From: Sipunculus nudus
Taxonomy: Eukaryota > Annelida > Sipuncula > Golfingiida > Sipunculidae
Direction of reading: 5' to 3'
NCBI GenBank assembly: GCA_026874595.1
Contig: CM049316.1
Coordinates: 75,060,676 to 75,124,675, forward strand
DNA: 64,000 nucleotides
The notes under the pieces are model-generated. The model saw only the letters and a list, made by a program, of their open reading frames with translations, was not told the origin of the DNA and did no database searches. Below, in pieces: positions 37,921 through 50,782 of this stretch; positions within the stretch are counted from its first letter, which is position 1; the number at the start of each line of letters is the position of its first letter. Position numbers and translations under genes: made by a program.

Positions 37921-40900
37921 ATTATTGGGAGAGAATAATGATACTTCTGTTCTGACAACTATATCGAAGTGTTCATGACCATTCAGCAAAGAGTGCGTAT
38001 GAAAAAAATGAGTAAGTGAGCCTTACCTTTTTTTGGTATGACGGATAATGTCTAAAGATTTAATACGTGAGACCCATTTCCATATTTAAGTGTGACTCCG
38101 GGGGGGGGGGGGGGGGGTGTGTTTTCCGTATTCATTGCGGGGAACATCTGTCAAAATTAAACTTTTAACTTTAACCTTGTATTCACCTAACCTTTGAAAA
38201 TAACCCAATTAAAGCAATATTAATAGTTCTATTGAATTATTGAGATAATTATACATCACTAATGTCTTTGAATATATGTTATTATATTATCTCTACTATA
38301 CCCGGGATTCAGTGTTCTTTATGCTTGAATTTGTAAAACATATCTCGTGATCTAATTTCAATAGCAATTGGCCATTCAGTGTCACTTGGCAGGCATTTCT
38401 CTTACTTGATGCTCGCACTCTTATTTGCAGGTATGTTTCACATTTTTTATGATATTTTTATTGTTAAACAGTGAAATGACAGACTCTCTAAACTTACTGT
38501 ACTGTATATCATGATTGTTCCTATTTGTTATTGTCTTGTACAAATTAAGCTTGAGATAATGATATATGTTAGTTACGGTTATCAGAAGACAGACCGACCG
38601 GTATATGTTACGATAGATTATATGGGTTATTTGCGCTGTATTCCGGTATATAATCAATATAGTATATAACAACCAAAGTATATACCATTGGGCGTATGAG
38701 GTGGTCGCTTGACACTTTAATAAGAACAATTCATCCTGGAAAACTGCGATGTATCTGACGCAGTGATCCTTGCCATAGTTACGCTATTAGTTATAATCGT
38801 GGTTGATGCATTGAATTCGTGATGTTGTATAATACAGGCGTTAAGGAATGTTATACACAGCAATATATTTAAATGAGACATTTTAATCCCTCAGAGTCAG
38901 ATGTAGTTTAGGGATTTCAAAATACACGTCACCCTCTTCTCTATCGCTGTTCTTTTGCTTCGGTGGTAAGAATTTAGTTTGGTTTGAAGAGGTTATTTGT
39001 GACCATTGTTTTCCGCATGGCCATTTTAAGTGACATATATAAACGTTCCAGGAACTATTTATGCTGATATATGTTGTGAGACATTGGTACTACAGACGAA
39101 TTGCCCTGTTTTCGGCCATTCTTAGTCCATTTGTATATATCCACATATATATTATTGACTCTGTCTGGTAATCTTTGAATTTTTTTTTGTTTTGCTTTAA
39201 ACTAACCTGACAGCATCTGATTACATTAATCATATACAACAGTTGCGTTCAAACATTTCGTAACCAAATCTGGAAATACTCTAATACCCCAAAATACCTA
39301 TAATAATAAAATTTGGATGCACTAAACAATTTATATTCCAAATAACAGAAAATTGTATTTTTTTAAATCGGTTTTATTATTTAGTTAACGATGGTGCAAC
39401 ATACTCGAAGTCTAGTTGCCAGTCAACGGGATAATAAATAAAGAAATATATAACTTAGGTTTTGTTCAATGGACTGAATAAAATAATTTACACAAATTAT
39501 GTTACATTTTATTAAAGGAATTGTTTTCTTATGACCCTGATGGTCATGAGACTTCCCCTGAGACGTCAGGTACATCAGACTGCTGAAGATAACCATGTGA
39601 TAACCTCCAACTACAAACAATTCGAGTCCCTGAGCTGCGACTTTTATAAACCATGTGGAATCTCCAGGGACATACTGGGAAGGGTCAGAGGGAGAGTTGA
39701 GTAATGCTTGGTCATGATACACATACAAAAAAACACATGCCCCATGCATGTAGCCATGGAGAGGTGCGCTGTCTCTAATTTATGCATACATTGTGTATGA
39801 AACTATGCTTTTAAGTTTAAACGATTGTTTTTTTGAGAGTTGAAGGAATGAAGTACAACAGTTTCATTATTACATAAGGATAAATCTGTAAGTATATTTA
39901 CTTCACCCAAATAATTCTCTATAAGAAACTATATTATCCCAGTTCTGTCATATAGGTCAGACGGAGAACATACATGCTACCAAGGAAAGGCATGGGAACA
40001 TTCCTTGTTTCGGGACGAACGATGGTCCATCAATAGCATTATGTAATATTCCTCCTTTGATAGATATATTATCTTGAATATGTATAAAGTAGATCCCCAG
40101 ACACCCAAGATTATTTGACCATTTGGATATATGTTAGCACGTGTGCTTTTAAGAAACAGTCGTCTTTTTAAATATAGGGGATAAACTAAAGACCATTGTC
40201 TGCAAAGCAAAACCTCTTCGTAAACGTCCCCAACAATAACTCTGTCCAAGGACACAATTCTGTTATCTGGAATCGTAATCGTTTTAAAAATGGCAGCAAG
40301 GTGACTCTCCCTGTTCTTGAGATAACAAAACTAATCATGGAAATATAATTGCCATAAACTTATATTAATCATAAATGTTTTGTGCATTGAATACTGGATT
40401 CAAAGAGCAATAAAGGCCGCAGGAATCTTATCACTTGCGACATAAAACATGAAGGAATTTAAAACTGATACTTGTTTGTCTCACTTCCCCTTTACTTCTA
40501 TGTCAAGTTTGACTGGAGACGACTCACGTCCTTTTCTCCTGAACCTCTATCCGGTTTCATTGATAAGGTCTCACGATATCTTCACTTCTGTGTCTAGTCT
40601 GATTTGTGACTCGTACTCCTGTAATCGATATGGTGCGCTCAACTACAGCAAATGTAACCTGTACTCATGTAATACGAACATGTAGAAAAAAAACAACAAC
40701 ATACCCGTTTATTGCATATAAAGCACCTTTTATCAAAGTATAAAGGGAACATTGTCGATCTGAAAGCCGTATTCACTCTGAGAGCCTTTTCGCTCCTCTT
40801 GATAAAAAAGGGTTTTAGAACTATCATTATATACAAATCTGAACAGTCTACTAGGAGGCACTAGTACGTGACTAAACAATTGCCGTCATGTAAAACGCCT

Positions 40901-41204
40901 TCAATGTAAATAAGTCGGGGTCTATCATTGTAGGGAATGGCTGCTCAATGGGTCTATGACCATGGTGCGAATATGTGTATATAATATATAATATCGTTTG
41001 TGCTTAGAAGCAGTCCGCAATGGTTGTCAAGGTACCATCAATGATTTAATCCCAGAAGGAAAGTATATATCTGTAAATCATATAAGTTCTTGCGTTAGTA
41101 CATTTGTACATACTAAATTACACATCAATGTTGATACAGGAACGAGCATCTCTAAGTTCTTATGTTATCTGCATTTCATATCTGTTTCCACGATATCATA
41201 ATAA
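37921..41204. other. Stretch with no supported gene
   Basis: Contains a poly-G run at 38099-38118. Two moderately long minus-strand frames (39423-39749 and 39977-40255) have protein-like stretches, but no splice or family evidence supports them. Otherwise AT-rich and featureless. Confidence 0.5.
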
Positions 41205-41465
41205 CGTTTTAACGTGATGACCATGATCACCATGATAACTTGATAAAATGAACCATACTAACTTAATAATATGATAGCCATGATAACATATTAACATGAT
41301 AAACGTTTTAACACATGAAAACAAGAAAGTCATGGTGATGATAACCATTAATAAATTATAACAAGGAAGTCATGGTGACATCATAACACATAAAACATGA
41401 TACATGAAAACCATTACAACATGATTGCATTAAAGTTAAGATAACTGTTGTAACACGATAACAGG
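41205..41465. repeat. Degenerate ATGATAACC-type minisatellite
   Basis: Words such as ATGATAAC, CATGATAACC and TTAACATGATAA recur every 10-20 bases over about 260 bases. They are too diverged for a fixed unit. No coding frame. Confidence 0.65.
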
Positions 41466-42456
41466 CTAGTTAATAATAGACCACCTATTAAAAACGACAG
41501 CCAACAAAGTACACAATTTTGATAAAAACTACAATAGAAATTTATATATTATATACCTGTTTAAACGATGACAAAAAGCCCATTAGGTAAGGCTTGCTGA
41601 GTTTTTCATAGGAAAAATACTCGCAACGTCTGACAGACACGGCCAGATTTTATTTTAAATATTTTGCAGGGTCAGGGGACATAATTTAATTTCAATTTCG
41701 ACGTATTTAGATATAGAACATAAAGCGTGAGCAAACTTAACGCTACACCTGACGCCCACTTTAAAGTAACCAGCGATTTATACCGACGATATAACACTGT
41801 CGCTTCTAGTTAGGGTGTCAAAGCCAAAAATTATTTCCCTTCAGGGGATTTCCAATTGATTTTCCTGTGCTTAGGAAAGAAAGGAATCCTCCAAGCACAT
41901 ATTTATCAACTGCTAATCCATATTGACTTTTTGTCAAAATATCTCCATAAAGACCCTGCCAACAAAGTTTATTTCTAGCTTTTGTGTCTGCTATGAAAAG
42001 TGGTATTGATAATATTGCATATTATTTATTCTCCATTGAATCAAAAGGGAAATGGTTTCCCATTTTACGTTTATGTATATACTTGGTAAACATAAAAATT
42101 TAAAACGCCATCACAGGATAATCCAATCAATATGTTGTTTTATCGGATATCAGTTACACCAACTCCAACAAAGAAAGTTACATAGGTTTACAGAAATACA
42201 GGCATCCAGACATATACATGTGATCACATCGTTCAAAGGAGCAGACATGGGGTTTATTACAGTTATTATATTACCAAACTATTACTATTGCTTTCAATTT
42301 CTGACATTACTTTAAATATTACTATTGCTTGGGTATCCATTACTATTACTATTACTTTGACTTATGCTGACTGGGGGATTCCAGACCTTGCGCAGTCAAT
42401 ATTTAGTAAGATAGGAGTGTACGAATTCAGAAGGGACAATGTTTCTACTTTGACTG

Positions 42457-43143
42457 TGTTATAGATGTCTCTTTTATTGTATGCAGCAGTGTGTTTGTTC
42501 AGCGCTAGCGTTGTCTGTTGGTATAGCACGGCCCACGCGTGGGGTCTCACTTGTAAACGTTCTAGATGTTTCCTGTAACGCGTGTGTACTGTGTATCATG
42601 TTAGGTTCTTTGGATTGTTCGAGAAATTGAAATTTCTCGGCTTGAGGTGAAAGTTATAAATAAGGGGCTGTGTTTTAGAGCCAGAGAGAAGAGGTGAGAT
42701 AATATTCCAGCGGAGACAGGAGAGTGGACCTTCTCCGATAAATGCAGCATTTATAGATTTTTTTTTCTAAATTGGTGACGGATTTAATATAGTCTTCAGT
42801 TTGCTTTCGGGATTATAACAAGGTTACAACGGATTGATTTTGTGAATGAACTGGACTGTTATTCTCTGAGAAGATTTGTGTGAACTGCTCATGTGGGTTG
42901 TACGTTATAAAGGACTTGTTGTCGCTGTGACAGTGGTGGTATCCAGGTACTGTGCACTTTGTTTATTATGCTGTGATTGTATTGATTTGCTATTATACTT
43001 TTGTTGTACTGTGTAATTGTATTGATTTAGTGTATTGTGATGTTAGGGTTGTAATGTTAAGAATAAATTATAATTATGTGTTAACAAAGAACACTGACTT
43101 CTTTTTTCATTCCTCTAGACATTTTACGCTGTCTAGTGTTACA
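42457..43143 (+). mobile_element. Possible solo LTR
   Basis: The stretch begins TGTTATAG and ends GTGTTACA, giving TG...CA ends. It contains a TATA word followed by a GC-richer leader (TTATAAATAAGGGGCTG at about 42653) and an AATAAA at about 43063 followed by a T-rich stretch. This order (promoter, start region, poly-A signal) is that of a retroviral-type LTR. No target duplication was found and no second copy or internal gene is present, so the call is weak. A (TTACTA)n tract lies just upstream at about 42290-42360. Confidence 0.25.
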
Positions 43144-43932
43144 TAATTTGATTTTTTATCTCCATTACAAAACTGTGTTCATCACGCTTACGTGATCTGT
43201 TGATATTAGATTCTGTAACAGCTGTGAAAGAGGTTGAGGTTAAATACCACATACATTAACATCCAACAACATAATAGTCCATACAGTTCCAAATGTTGAT
43301 AAATATTGTTTTCTTTAGAAGAAAATATTCCCATATCAGCAATATATTTTAAACAGATAATTGTCATATCATATACAATTTTAAAAATGTCTTCATAATA
43401 ATAGGATTGTACAGACAATTATGATATCTCATGCTAGACACCCTCTATTATTCGGATGGTAGCATTCGGTGGTCTGGAGAAGTGGGAGAAACTTTCGATG
43501 AGCCACTAGACCCAATTTTATATTTATGCCGGCATATGAACCCGGAGTCGCAAGCGTGGAGAACCGAGCGTGTCAACGTTTAAATATCAAGGCTTTAGGA
43601 TAAAGGTCATTACGGTCTACTGCAGGGATCCTATCTGTCCACATCACATTTTGTGATGCCTTTGCAGTACTATGATGTTGTGCCCTATAAATACATGTTT
43701 AAATGGTTGGCGCTCCTAGTCACTGTCATACCTATAATCATTATATCAATCATTTTACCCACTGTCTTCGAGATAATATCTTTCCCCATAAATATGCTTC
43801 ATTTTCAAAAGCGCATGGTCAAGACTCAGATCAAACCCATTTCGTGAGATTTCTTCAGACGACGGTTCAGTTTGAGTCGTTGGTTTTAGAAAGAAATCAT
43901 CGATGAGTGGTTCAAATGATTTATATTTCAGC

Positions 43933-44367
43933 TCATCTTAGAAAACAAGGCTGAACTAGCTGGCAGCTGATTTTGTAGTCCTCATACATTGTTGGCGGTA
44001 GGGGAATAGTGTAAAGTGTCCTAAATTGTTCTTTCCGTTTGTATGCATACAGACAGTTGTAAAACAAGCCATCCTGTTTCTCCTGAGATGAGAGTATTTC
44101 AATGTCAAAGGTGTCTAAGTAGGATTCTCTTCTCAGATGGCCAACACCTTGAAACATGGCCGGAAAAGGTTCCGAATCATGAATATGCCACTCACTGAAG
44201 GATTCAATATTTTCAAGAGTTTTCTTGTTTTCAAAGAGACATATGTAGCCATTTGATGTTTTGGCCTGACACTTTGATAATTTCATTGTAACAACTGTTA
44301 CAAAAAGTAATCGTACATTATAAACAATTTTGCAACCGTTAATTTCCCCCCAAGTGATTAATAACAT
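43933..44367 (-). CDS. Uncharacterised open frame of 144 codons
   Basis: This is an unusually long open frame for DNA this AT-rich. The likely protein part starts after an acceptor-like CTTTTTGTAACAG, or at the internal Met of MKLSKCQAKTSNGYICLF. It continues through ESFSEWHIHDSEPFPAMF, HLRRESYLDTFDIEIL and TIPLPPTMYEDYKISCQ to a stop. It is rich in aromatic and charged residues, suggesting a folded beta-rich domain. I do not recognise a family. It could be the last exon of a minus-strand gene whose other exons are not visible. From 43144 to 43932 and 44368 to 45610 nothing else was supported beyond (TA)n at 44926-44952 and (CA)n(TA)n at 45572-45611. Confidence 0.4.
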   Translation of the reverse strand: MLLITWGEINGCKIVYNVRLLFVTVVTMKLSKCQAKTSNGYICLFENKKTLENIESFSEWHIHDSEPFPAMFQGVGHLRRESYLDTFDIEILSSQEKQDGLFYNCLYAYKRKEQFRTLYTIPLPPTMYEDYKISCQLVQPCFLR

Positions 44368-45574
44368 TTAAGCAGCCATCTGTTTTAGCAGGCATCTTTA
44401 ATTTTGGGAATGATATTCTATTTTAGGTTTGGACCAGTAAACTGAACAAATTGATGAGCAATTCAACGTGATAACCATTGGTAAACACGTTATAAATTCA
44501 TACTTTCTATGACTATAACTTTTTACCTCACAACCTGGCACCCCTGGGTATGTCAAATTGATTAGTACTTTTAAAAGGACAGAAACTCTGCGAAAATAAT
44601 ATATGTTTCTTCCTATGTCAAAAATTGTCGGTGGATATTAGATTGAAACATGCCATTCATGGAAAAAATGATATAAACACGCTGAAAATATCGGTGGTCG
44701 TCTTTTACTCTTAAGAGTTTATCAATGAAATTGTACGAGCACGCGTGTCCTTTAGTATTGGTTTCTGGCTGGCTTTTTCTTCAGCGTTGTGTCTTTACAC
44801 CAATCGAGCGAAAATTGCAGAAAATTGGGCAAAATTAAAATTACACTTTGCAGAACAGCGCATGTGCTCTACGGATCAGCAAGGACCCAACGGGTACGTC
44901 GAAAGGCATTTGTAACTTGTGTCAGAATATATATATATATATATATATATAAGTATGTAGTTAAAAAAAGTATAAAAAGTATGTAGTTCAAGTCGATATT
45001 TGAACAATAATTGAGATAAAGTGGTGAAAGGCTTGTTTTGAGGTTTGTTCGGTTTGTGTAGTCCGACTCTATAATTTCCTATACCTTGATGAGTGGCAAA
45101 TTATGTCGGCGTGGTTAGATTAGGATTAGTATAAATATTCCAATATTGGTATTTTAATGCTGAATATACAGATATTTAAGTTTTATTATTTATTATTAGT
45201 TAAAATCCGAGTTAAAACCCGTGGATTCTTAAATTTTAAGTGAATGTACTGTGATGTCAAACGAGGAACTTGCAGAACTAGTACTTAGTAGGACAAAGGG
45301 CGGCTGTTAATGTATTTTTTCTGTTAAAATTAATTTAGAGAATTGAGAATATTCACATATGACAATTTAGAGAATATACAAATATTTTATTATTCTATTT
45401 ATTACTAGTTAAAATTATAGTAAAAGCCTTTGGATTCCTAAAATTTAAGCGAATTCACTGTGATGTCACAGCAGGAACTTGCAGAACTGGTACTTAGTAG
45501 GACAAAGGGCGGCTGTTAATAATTTTTTTTTCTGTTTAAATCAATTTAAATAGTTATCGTTGCACTTATAAAAT

Positions 45575-45610
<36 letters not shown>

Positions 45611-45611
<1 letters not shown>

Positions 45612-48371
45612 CTTCAAAATGTCTCTCTTGGAAACATGCCTGGCCACGTATTCAGAACAAATACAACAGGGGTGTAGATTATGAGTAAAACTAAAATATG
45701 ATACATAATTCGAGTGTTATATATTCATTATCAGATTGGAGGAGATTCAAGGTGACGTATATAATGTCGTTCTGTATGATATCAAACGAATAAATTTGAA
45801 TGGCACATGTTATGTTTATTTGTGATTTAGCTGTTCAAATTTAATAATAATGTGTATTCAAAACTGTCGTCTATTTGGGTTGTTCATGCTAAGGCTATAT
45901 AAATAAATCTTAAATATAATGCTGTGGTAAGTCTAATTTCCGCCCAGTCTGTGTCAGGAACATGGAAATGTTATAGTGTTTTGGCAGACAAAACGTCGAA
46001 ACTTCCCCTAATGATCACGTAGCAAATACCCCGTATATTTTATTCATCCTCCAGGGTCACAGAAAAAAACCAACTCGCGCTTGTCAGATGTCAAAGTTCA
46101 TAACATAATCGTGTATTGCCATGTATTGTCTGGCTGGCACAACCAGTGACTTCGTAACATGTACAACAGGCGTGTGGTCTGCGAAATCTGACCAATAAAT
46201 AAGCTATATAACATATAAAATGAATTGGAGATATTCTACATGATAATAAACGTTATGATAAGATTTCTTTCCCACTCATCTAAGGAAATATTTAAATAAA
46301 TGTCCTCAATTACCTGTAATCATATCCTAGAGGAGGCAACAATCATAAAGTAGTGAACTTGTTAGATCATATAGCTTGGGACGTGAAGATAAAATGGTGA
46401 ATCCAGTATCAAGTTATTTACGATTTATAATATTATATTATTAACAGAGGTCAGAACCTTTTTTCATTATTCTGATTGATTAATTTTTTTCGTGTATGTT
46501 TGCAATATGGATGAAAAGCACCTCGGTTAAATCTGAATCGCTTTGGTAACCGTACAAAATTCTAATTTGTGGTTAAATTTTGTACAAAAAAATATGTCCT
46601 TGTTAACATTAGTGTGCTGTATGTTGCTGACATAACGTTTTCGAGGACTATAAGATTTATTTTTAAAAGTGCGGAGACCGGGACACTGTTGCTCTTGATT
46701 TTCAACTTGATTTGTCATGATCCTCAATAATCAGACACCTGAGACGACACCTAGTTATTTTAGTAGACGCCAGATGGTACAGTGTACACAGCATGTCGAA
46801 TGTCAGTTACTGGTCAATGATTTGTGTGTAATCCTGTTGTTATTCATATTACAGTTATCCCAGTTATCAAATAGTATGTTCAAAGCAAACAAATAAAATA
46901 TTTAAAGATTCTTAAACATGATACATAATGGTTGATCAATTAAATGCCAATCATATTTATGTGCAAGAATTTAGAAAAGCGTTTAAAAAAAGTTAAAATG
47001 ATCAAAATTATGTAGTGCATACAAAGCCGCCAAATTCTACTCACAATAATTAATAGCACTTAAATCATTTTCTGTCGTATTATTAATCATAGACAATGAT
47101 ATGTGAGAGGAAGATCTAAAACAAGAAAGACAGCCCGCAGGATATAAATAATTTACAAAGCATAGTTGTTTAAGTGGACCTAGAGCATGATTTGCAGGTC
47201 GGTGCTCTCGGATATTAAGATATACGCATACAATAAATATAAACAGTTTTTCATCCAGTTGGCAGGGAATGATTCATTCCCTCGTTAAATAGTTAAGCAA
47301 AATGAATCCAAGATTATTTTGTAGATATATAGTACATATATACAGAACTCTCATACACCTGACACCTGGAGTGTACACAGAATGCTGAATAACAAGGATA
47401 CCCACTCATATGCAGATTGGATTGTTTACGGCTTGCCAGATATCAACCGTGTTTACATAACTCTACAAAACCACAAGCACGGACCTCAACTTTAACACCG
47501 CTAGGTTGCCCAGGGCGTGTCAAAAGTGAAGGCAAGGTTATTTCTGTTGTGTTTGAAAGCGTCCTGAAGCAAACCATTAACAGGGGAATATGCTCTCATA
47601 CAGTATTTCTAGTTCACTCATTCAGTCTTTAAAATGTTTAAAATAATACGTGTCAACACGATTTTGATATAAAAACACTAACAAATTAGGCAGATGTAAC
47701 TAAATTTAATGGAACTGAAATAGTTCATGCGGCAATTTCAACTAACCATATTCCTCTTAAGTACAAAATAACCGACTGCTAAATGATGTCATAATATCCA
47801 ATAATTAATAGTAATAACAAAGTGTTAGTAGGGCTTTGTTACCTGTGGTGACAAGTGACTCGTTGGCTTTACTGGTCCCTACATTTCTGTAAATTTGGAG
47901 CCCTGTAGCAGAATCTCGGAATCATCAACTGTAACCTCACCTCTTTTATAAACTGGGCTTACAGCTATGGTGAATTCATTGCGTTCATGCATGAACGTTG
48001 CCATTTTACTCAGTTAATGCGTGGTTTTATTACACAGATATACTGTTCGTCTTCCTTTTAAAAATGGAAACCTCTTTGTATGCTGCTCAAGCTGTCGAGG
48101 CGTTTCACAAGAACTCCACCTGTATGGAAAGCACGGTGGATCTGGATCAGACATTACATACCCGAGATTGTGAGGAAAATGTTAGAAAGGGGAAGCCATC
48201 AAAGATAGAGGACAACTCCGGAATATCTCGATTGCCTCAGGAGAAGTTTTGTGTCTGAATGGTTCTTTTCTCACTTTTTTATTTTGTACACACCGCGGGT
48301 TATATATAATGTATATCTGTGTCTATTTTATACATAAATCGCAGATTTTTAGTGCATTCTGTCCAATTCAT

Positions 48372-48430
<59 letters not shown>

Positions 48431-49200
48431 TTCTATATGTTGAGTATGCTTAAGTAGCTTGCTGTATTTCTTTTTTTTAATTCCCTCATTGCATCCATTA
48501 AGCTTTGCTTCCGAGACTTGTAGCCAATTTAACTAAAGCATACAAGCGCTAAAATAGTGCTTTTTTGACGTTTTATTCATAAGTATGACTACTTTTTATC
48601 GATAAAACTCCAAAAGATGAAATAACATTTAACAAGATTAATATGATGAATTCGATGGAAGGAAGATTAAAGAAATATTTTACTTTTCCGTTCATAATTA
48701 TAATATATGTTAACTACCAACTAGATCTAATGAATATTGGGGATACATGACCTAAGCTGCTCTAGAAGAAAGACAGGCGCCAGACGGTTATAAAAATATT
48801 TGCCCATTAGCACCGGATGCCACCTTGAATAATTGTGATATGGCCATGCCGTCTGTATGTACAACTCTCACTGCACCCTCGAACCCTCCGCTCCAGGGAT
48901 TTCAGGGACCACAGAGTTCACGTCCTTCTGTGTTCCTTTATCGGCACTTAGTGCTCAGATCACGGGAAAGAAATTCTATTTAGTGTGGCGTTGATACCTT
49001 GTGGACCCATATGGTGCTGTTATATATGTGATACCAAATATGCAAACACGATATGAACAACAACTGGTAAGGTTTTCATTATCGTCCCGATAATTATCCA
49101 TGTCAAATAAAGATATTGTTTTCACCTTCTGTGACCAAAAATTTAGTTCTTCTAACATCTCTTATAATAAAATGTGTTCAGATAAACCGCTATAATAATA
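45611..49200. repeat. Segmental duplication pair, copy B
   Basis: Partner of 33181-37130, offset by about 12.1-12.4 kb in direct orientation. Carries a long (TA)n tract at 48373-48425. The two copies differ by many indels and substitutions, so the duplication is not recent. A GTTATAAAAAT word at about 48790 matches the TATA-like site in copy A. Confidence 0.8.
48064..48258 (+). CDS. Small ORF of 64 codons, intact in copy B only
   Basis: Starts METSLYAAQAVEAFHKNS and ends RLPQEKFCV at a TGA. The DNA is conserved with 35986-36185 in copy A, where the same start ATGGAAACC is kept but a TAA follows after eight codons and a single-base deletion shifts the frame. The sequence has no family match I know. 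It may be an exon of a small gene lost in copy A, or a chance frame. Confidence 0.3.
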   Translation: METSLYAAQAVEAFHKNSTCMESTVDLDQTLHTRDCEENVRKGKPSKIEDNSGISRLPQEKFCV

Positions 49201-49313
49201 ATAGTTTCTATGGTTTTAGGTTAGCCTGACGCCGCTATCTTGGATGAGAATATCAAATTTAAGTTATATATATACATGAATATAGTGCGTGTCTTTCTTA
49301 TTTTGGTACTTAG

Positions 49314-49854
49314 ACTCCCCCGCCCTCAAATCTCAATCCAATCAAGTTGTGCTGGGGCTACATGAAAGGTTACGTAGCGTCAAATAACAAGACCGAAAAA
49401 CTGGGTGATGTGATCCAGGTGTTCAGACTGGTACAGAACAACGTTTCACATGGTTAGGATCCTTTAGCATTCGTGTTTTTTTCAAACATTGCCTTTTACA
49501 TATATTTATGTTTACATGTTAATTTTATTATATTTTATAGAAGAATATTAAAATATTAATTTATTTATTATATATATTACAGCCAATACAGTATTTAATG
49601 ATCCCTATATATTCATAACACTTGGTGTTTCATTATCATATAATTACCGCATTTATCATTTTTATTTTATTATTCCAGGATTATGTAATATATGTTTCAT
49701 TAAGCAAATGTATTTATTTGTTTTTGAATTCTAATTATAATAAATAATATTATAATTAAATAAAATACATGCCAAACATCATTAGTATGATTTCACTGGG
49801 TCAAGTGAAAAACAATGAATTATTTTGGTGTCAACTTATGCATTTATAAATTGT

Positions 49855-49893
<39 letters not shown>

Positions 49894-49901
49894 GGGAGAG
49901 A

Positions 49902-49935
<34 letters not shown>

Positions 49936-50081
49936 AAATGTGGGCAAGATTAGTGAAGTACACGATCAACATTGAGGACAAGAACTGGGCCAGCGACCGG
50001 GCCATAGACCAGAATAACCCCCATAATAATAATCGGGAGGAGGAGGAGGTAGACGAGGATCTTCTCACACAAAACGTATAG
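49314..50081 (+). pseudogene. Broken DDE-type transposase C-terminus (Tc1/mariner-like)
   Basis: Two coding blocks together match the end of a DDE_3 transposase. Block 1 (49314-49452) reads SNLNPIKLCWGYMKGYV, then TEKLGDVIQVFRLVQNN. Block 2 (49935-50081) reads QMWARLVKYTINIEDKNWAS, then an acidic tail EEEEVDEDLL and a stop. In this family LNPIE.LW carries the last catalytic acid; here the E is K. About 480 bases of AT-rich and (TA)n(GA)n sequence separate the blocks, either an insertion or an intron (AG and GT are present at the borders). No catalytic Asp region was found upstream. Confidence 0.7.
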
Positions 50082-50362
50082 ACATGTTAATTAAATTTAA
50101 CTCAATTAACATTCTTAATATATATCTTAAATTAGATTTCATATTATAACTTTTATATATCATTGATATTATGTAAATATTATGTATATGCCTAAACATT
50201 TCTAGGTCATATGCAAAATATATATTTTTAAATATTTCATTTCATCCGTAAACACAGGGATTTTGCCGATATTGTGTAGGTCATACAGGATGATTGAGAA
50301 GGTATTTACCCATAGAGTATCAGCTACTCAAGGTAATCCAGATAATTCATTAAGTACACATA

Positions 50363-50368
<6 letters not shown>

Positions 50369-50421
<53 letters not shown>
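50369..50421. repeat. (TA)n microsatellite
   Basis: An uninterrupted TA tract of about 50 bases. Another (TA)n followed by (GA)n lies at 49856-49934, inside the interrupted transposase remnant. Confidence 0.95.
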
Positions 50422-50422
<1 letters not shown>

Positions 50423-50484
50423 CTTAATTCGACCAGGCACATTATTTGGGTTACCAACTTTACATTATGGTGTCAGTTGACAAC

Positions 50485-50567
50485 TGCCCTTCTGCCTGTC
50501 ACCAGACGAGGACAGCTCCTGGCTCGGTTGTGACGGCTGTGAAAGATGGATCCACAAAACCTGTTAA
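50485..50567 (+). pseudogene. PHD-finger remnant
   Basis: The frame reads CLSPDEDSSWLGCDGC and then ERWIHKTC, the C-terminal part of a PHD zinc finger (C..C...W..CD.C..W.H..C). The first Cys pair (TGCCC.TTCTGC) is out of frame by one base. PHD fingers bind histone tails in nuclear proteins, and also occur in some retrotransposon ORF1 proteins. It stops right after the last Cys. It sits 0.2 kb before LINE B and could be part of a related element. Confidence 0.55.
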
Positions 50568-50782
50568 GACAGGTTTATAAATATAAGACATAAATATATA
50601 CATATATACGTAATAAACAATTTATCGGAGGTGTCACGTGATCGTCTAACTGGCCGGTTGTACACGGTAAGAGCTCTTGAAAGAAGACTTGTAAACTGCT
50701 GAAAAATGGGACGATTGAACATGTGTATGGCAAAAATAGTGACCTGTATGTTGGAAACCATAATGGGAGTTAGTTTAGAGGG

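Noticed and set aside
39423-40255. Two minus-strand frames of 108 and 92 codons with protein-like stretches (GDSTWFIKVAAQGLELF and YPNGQIILGVWGSTLY)
   Set aside because: Lengths of this order are expected by chance in this much AT-rich DNA. No splice sites or family could be assigned with confidence.
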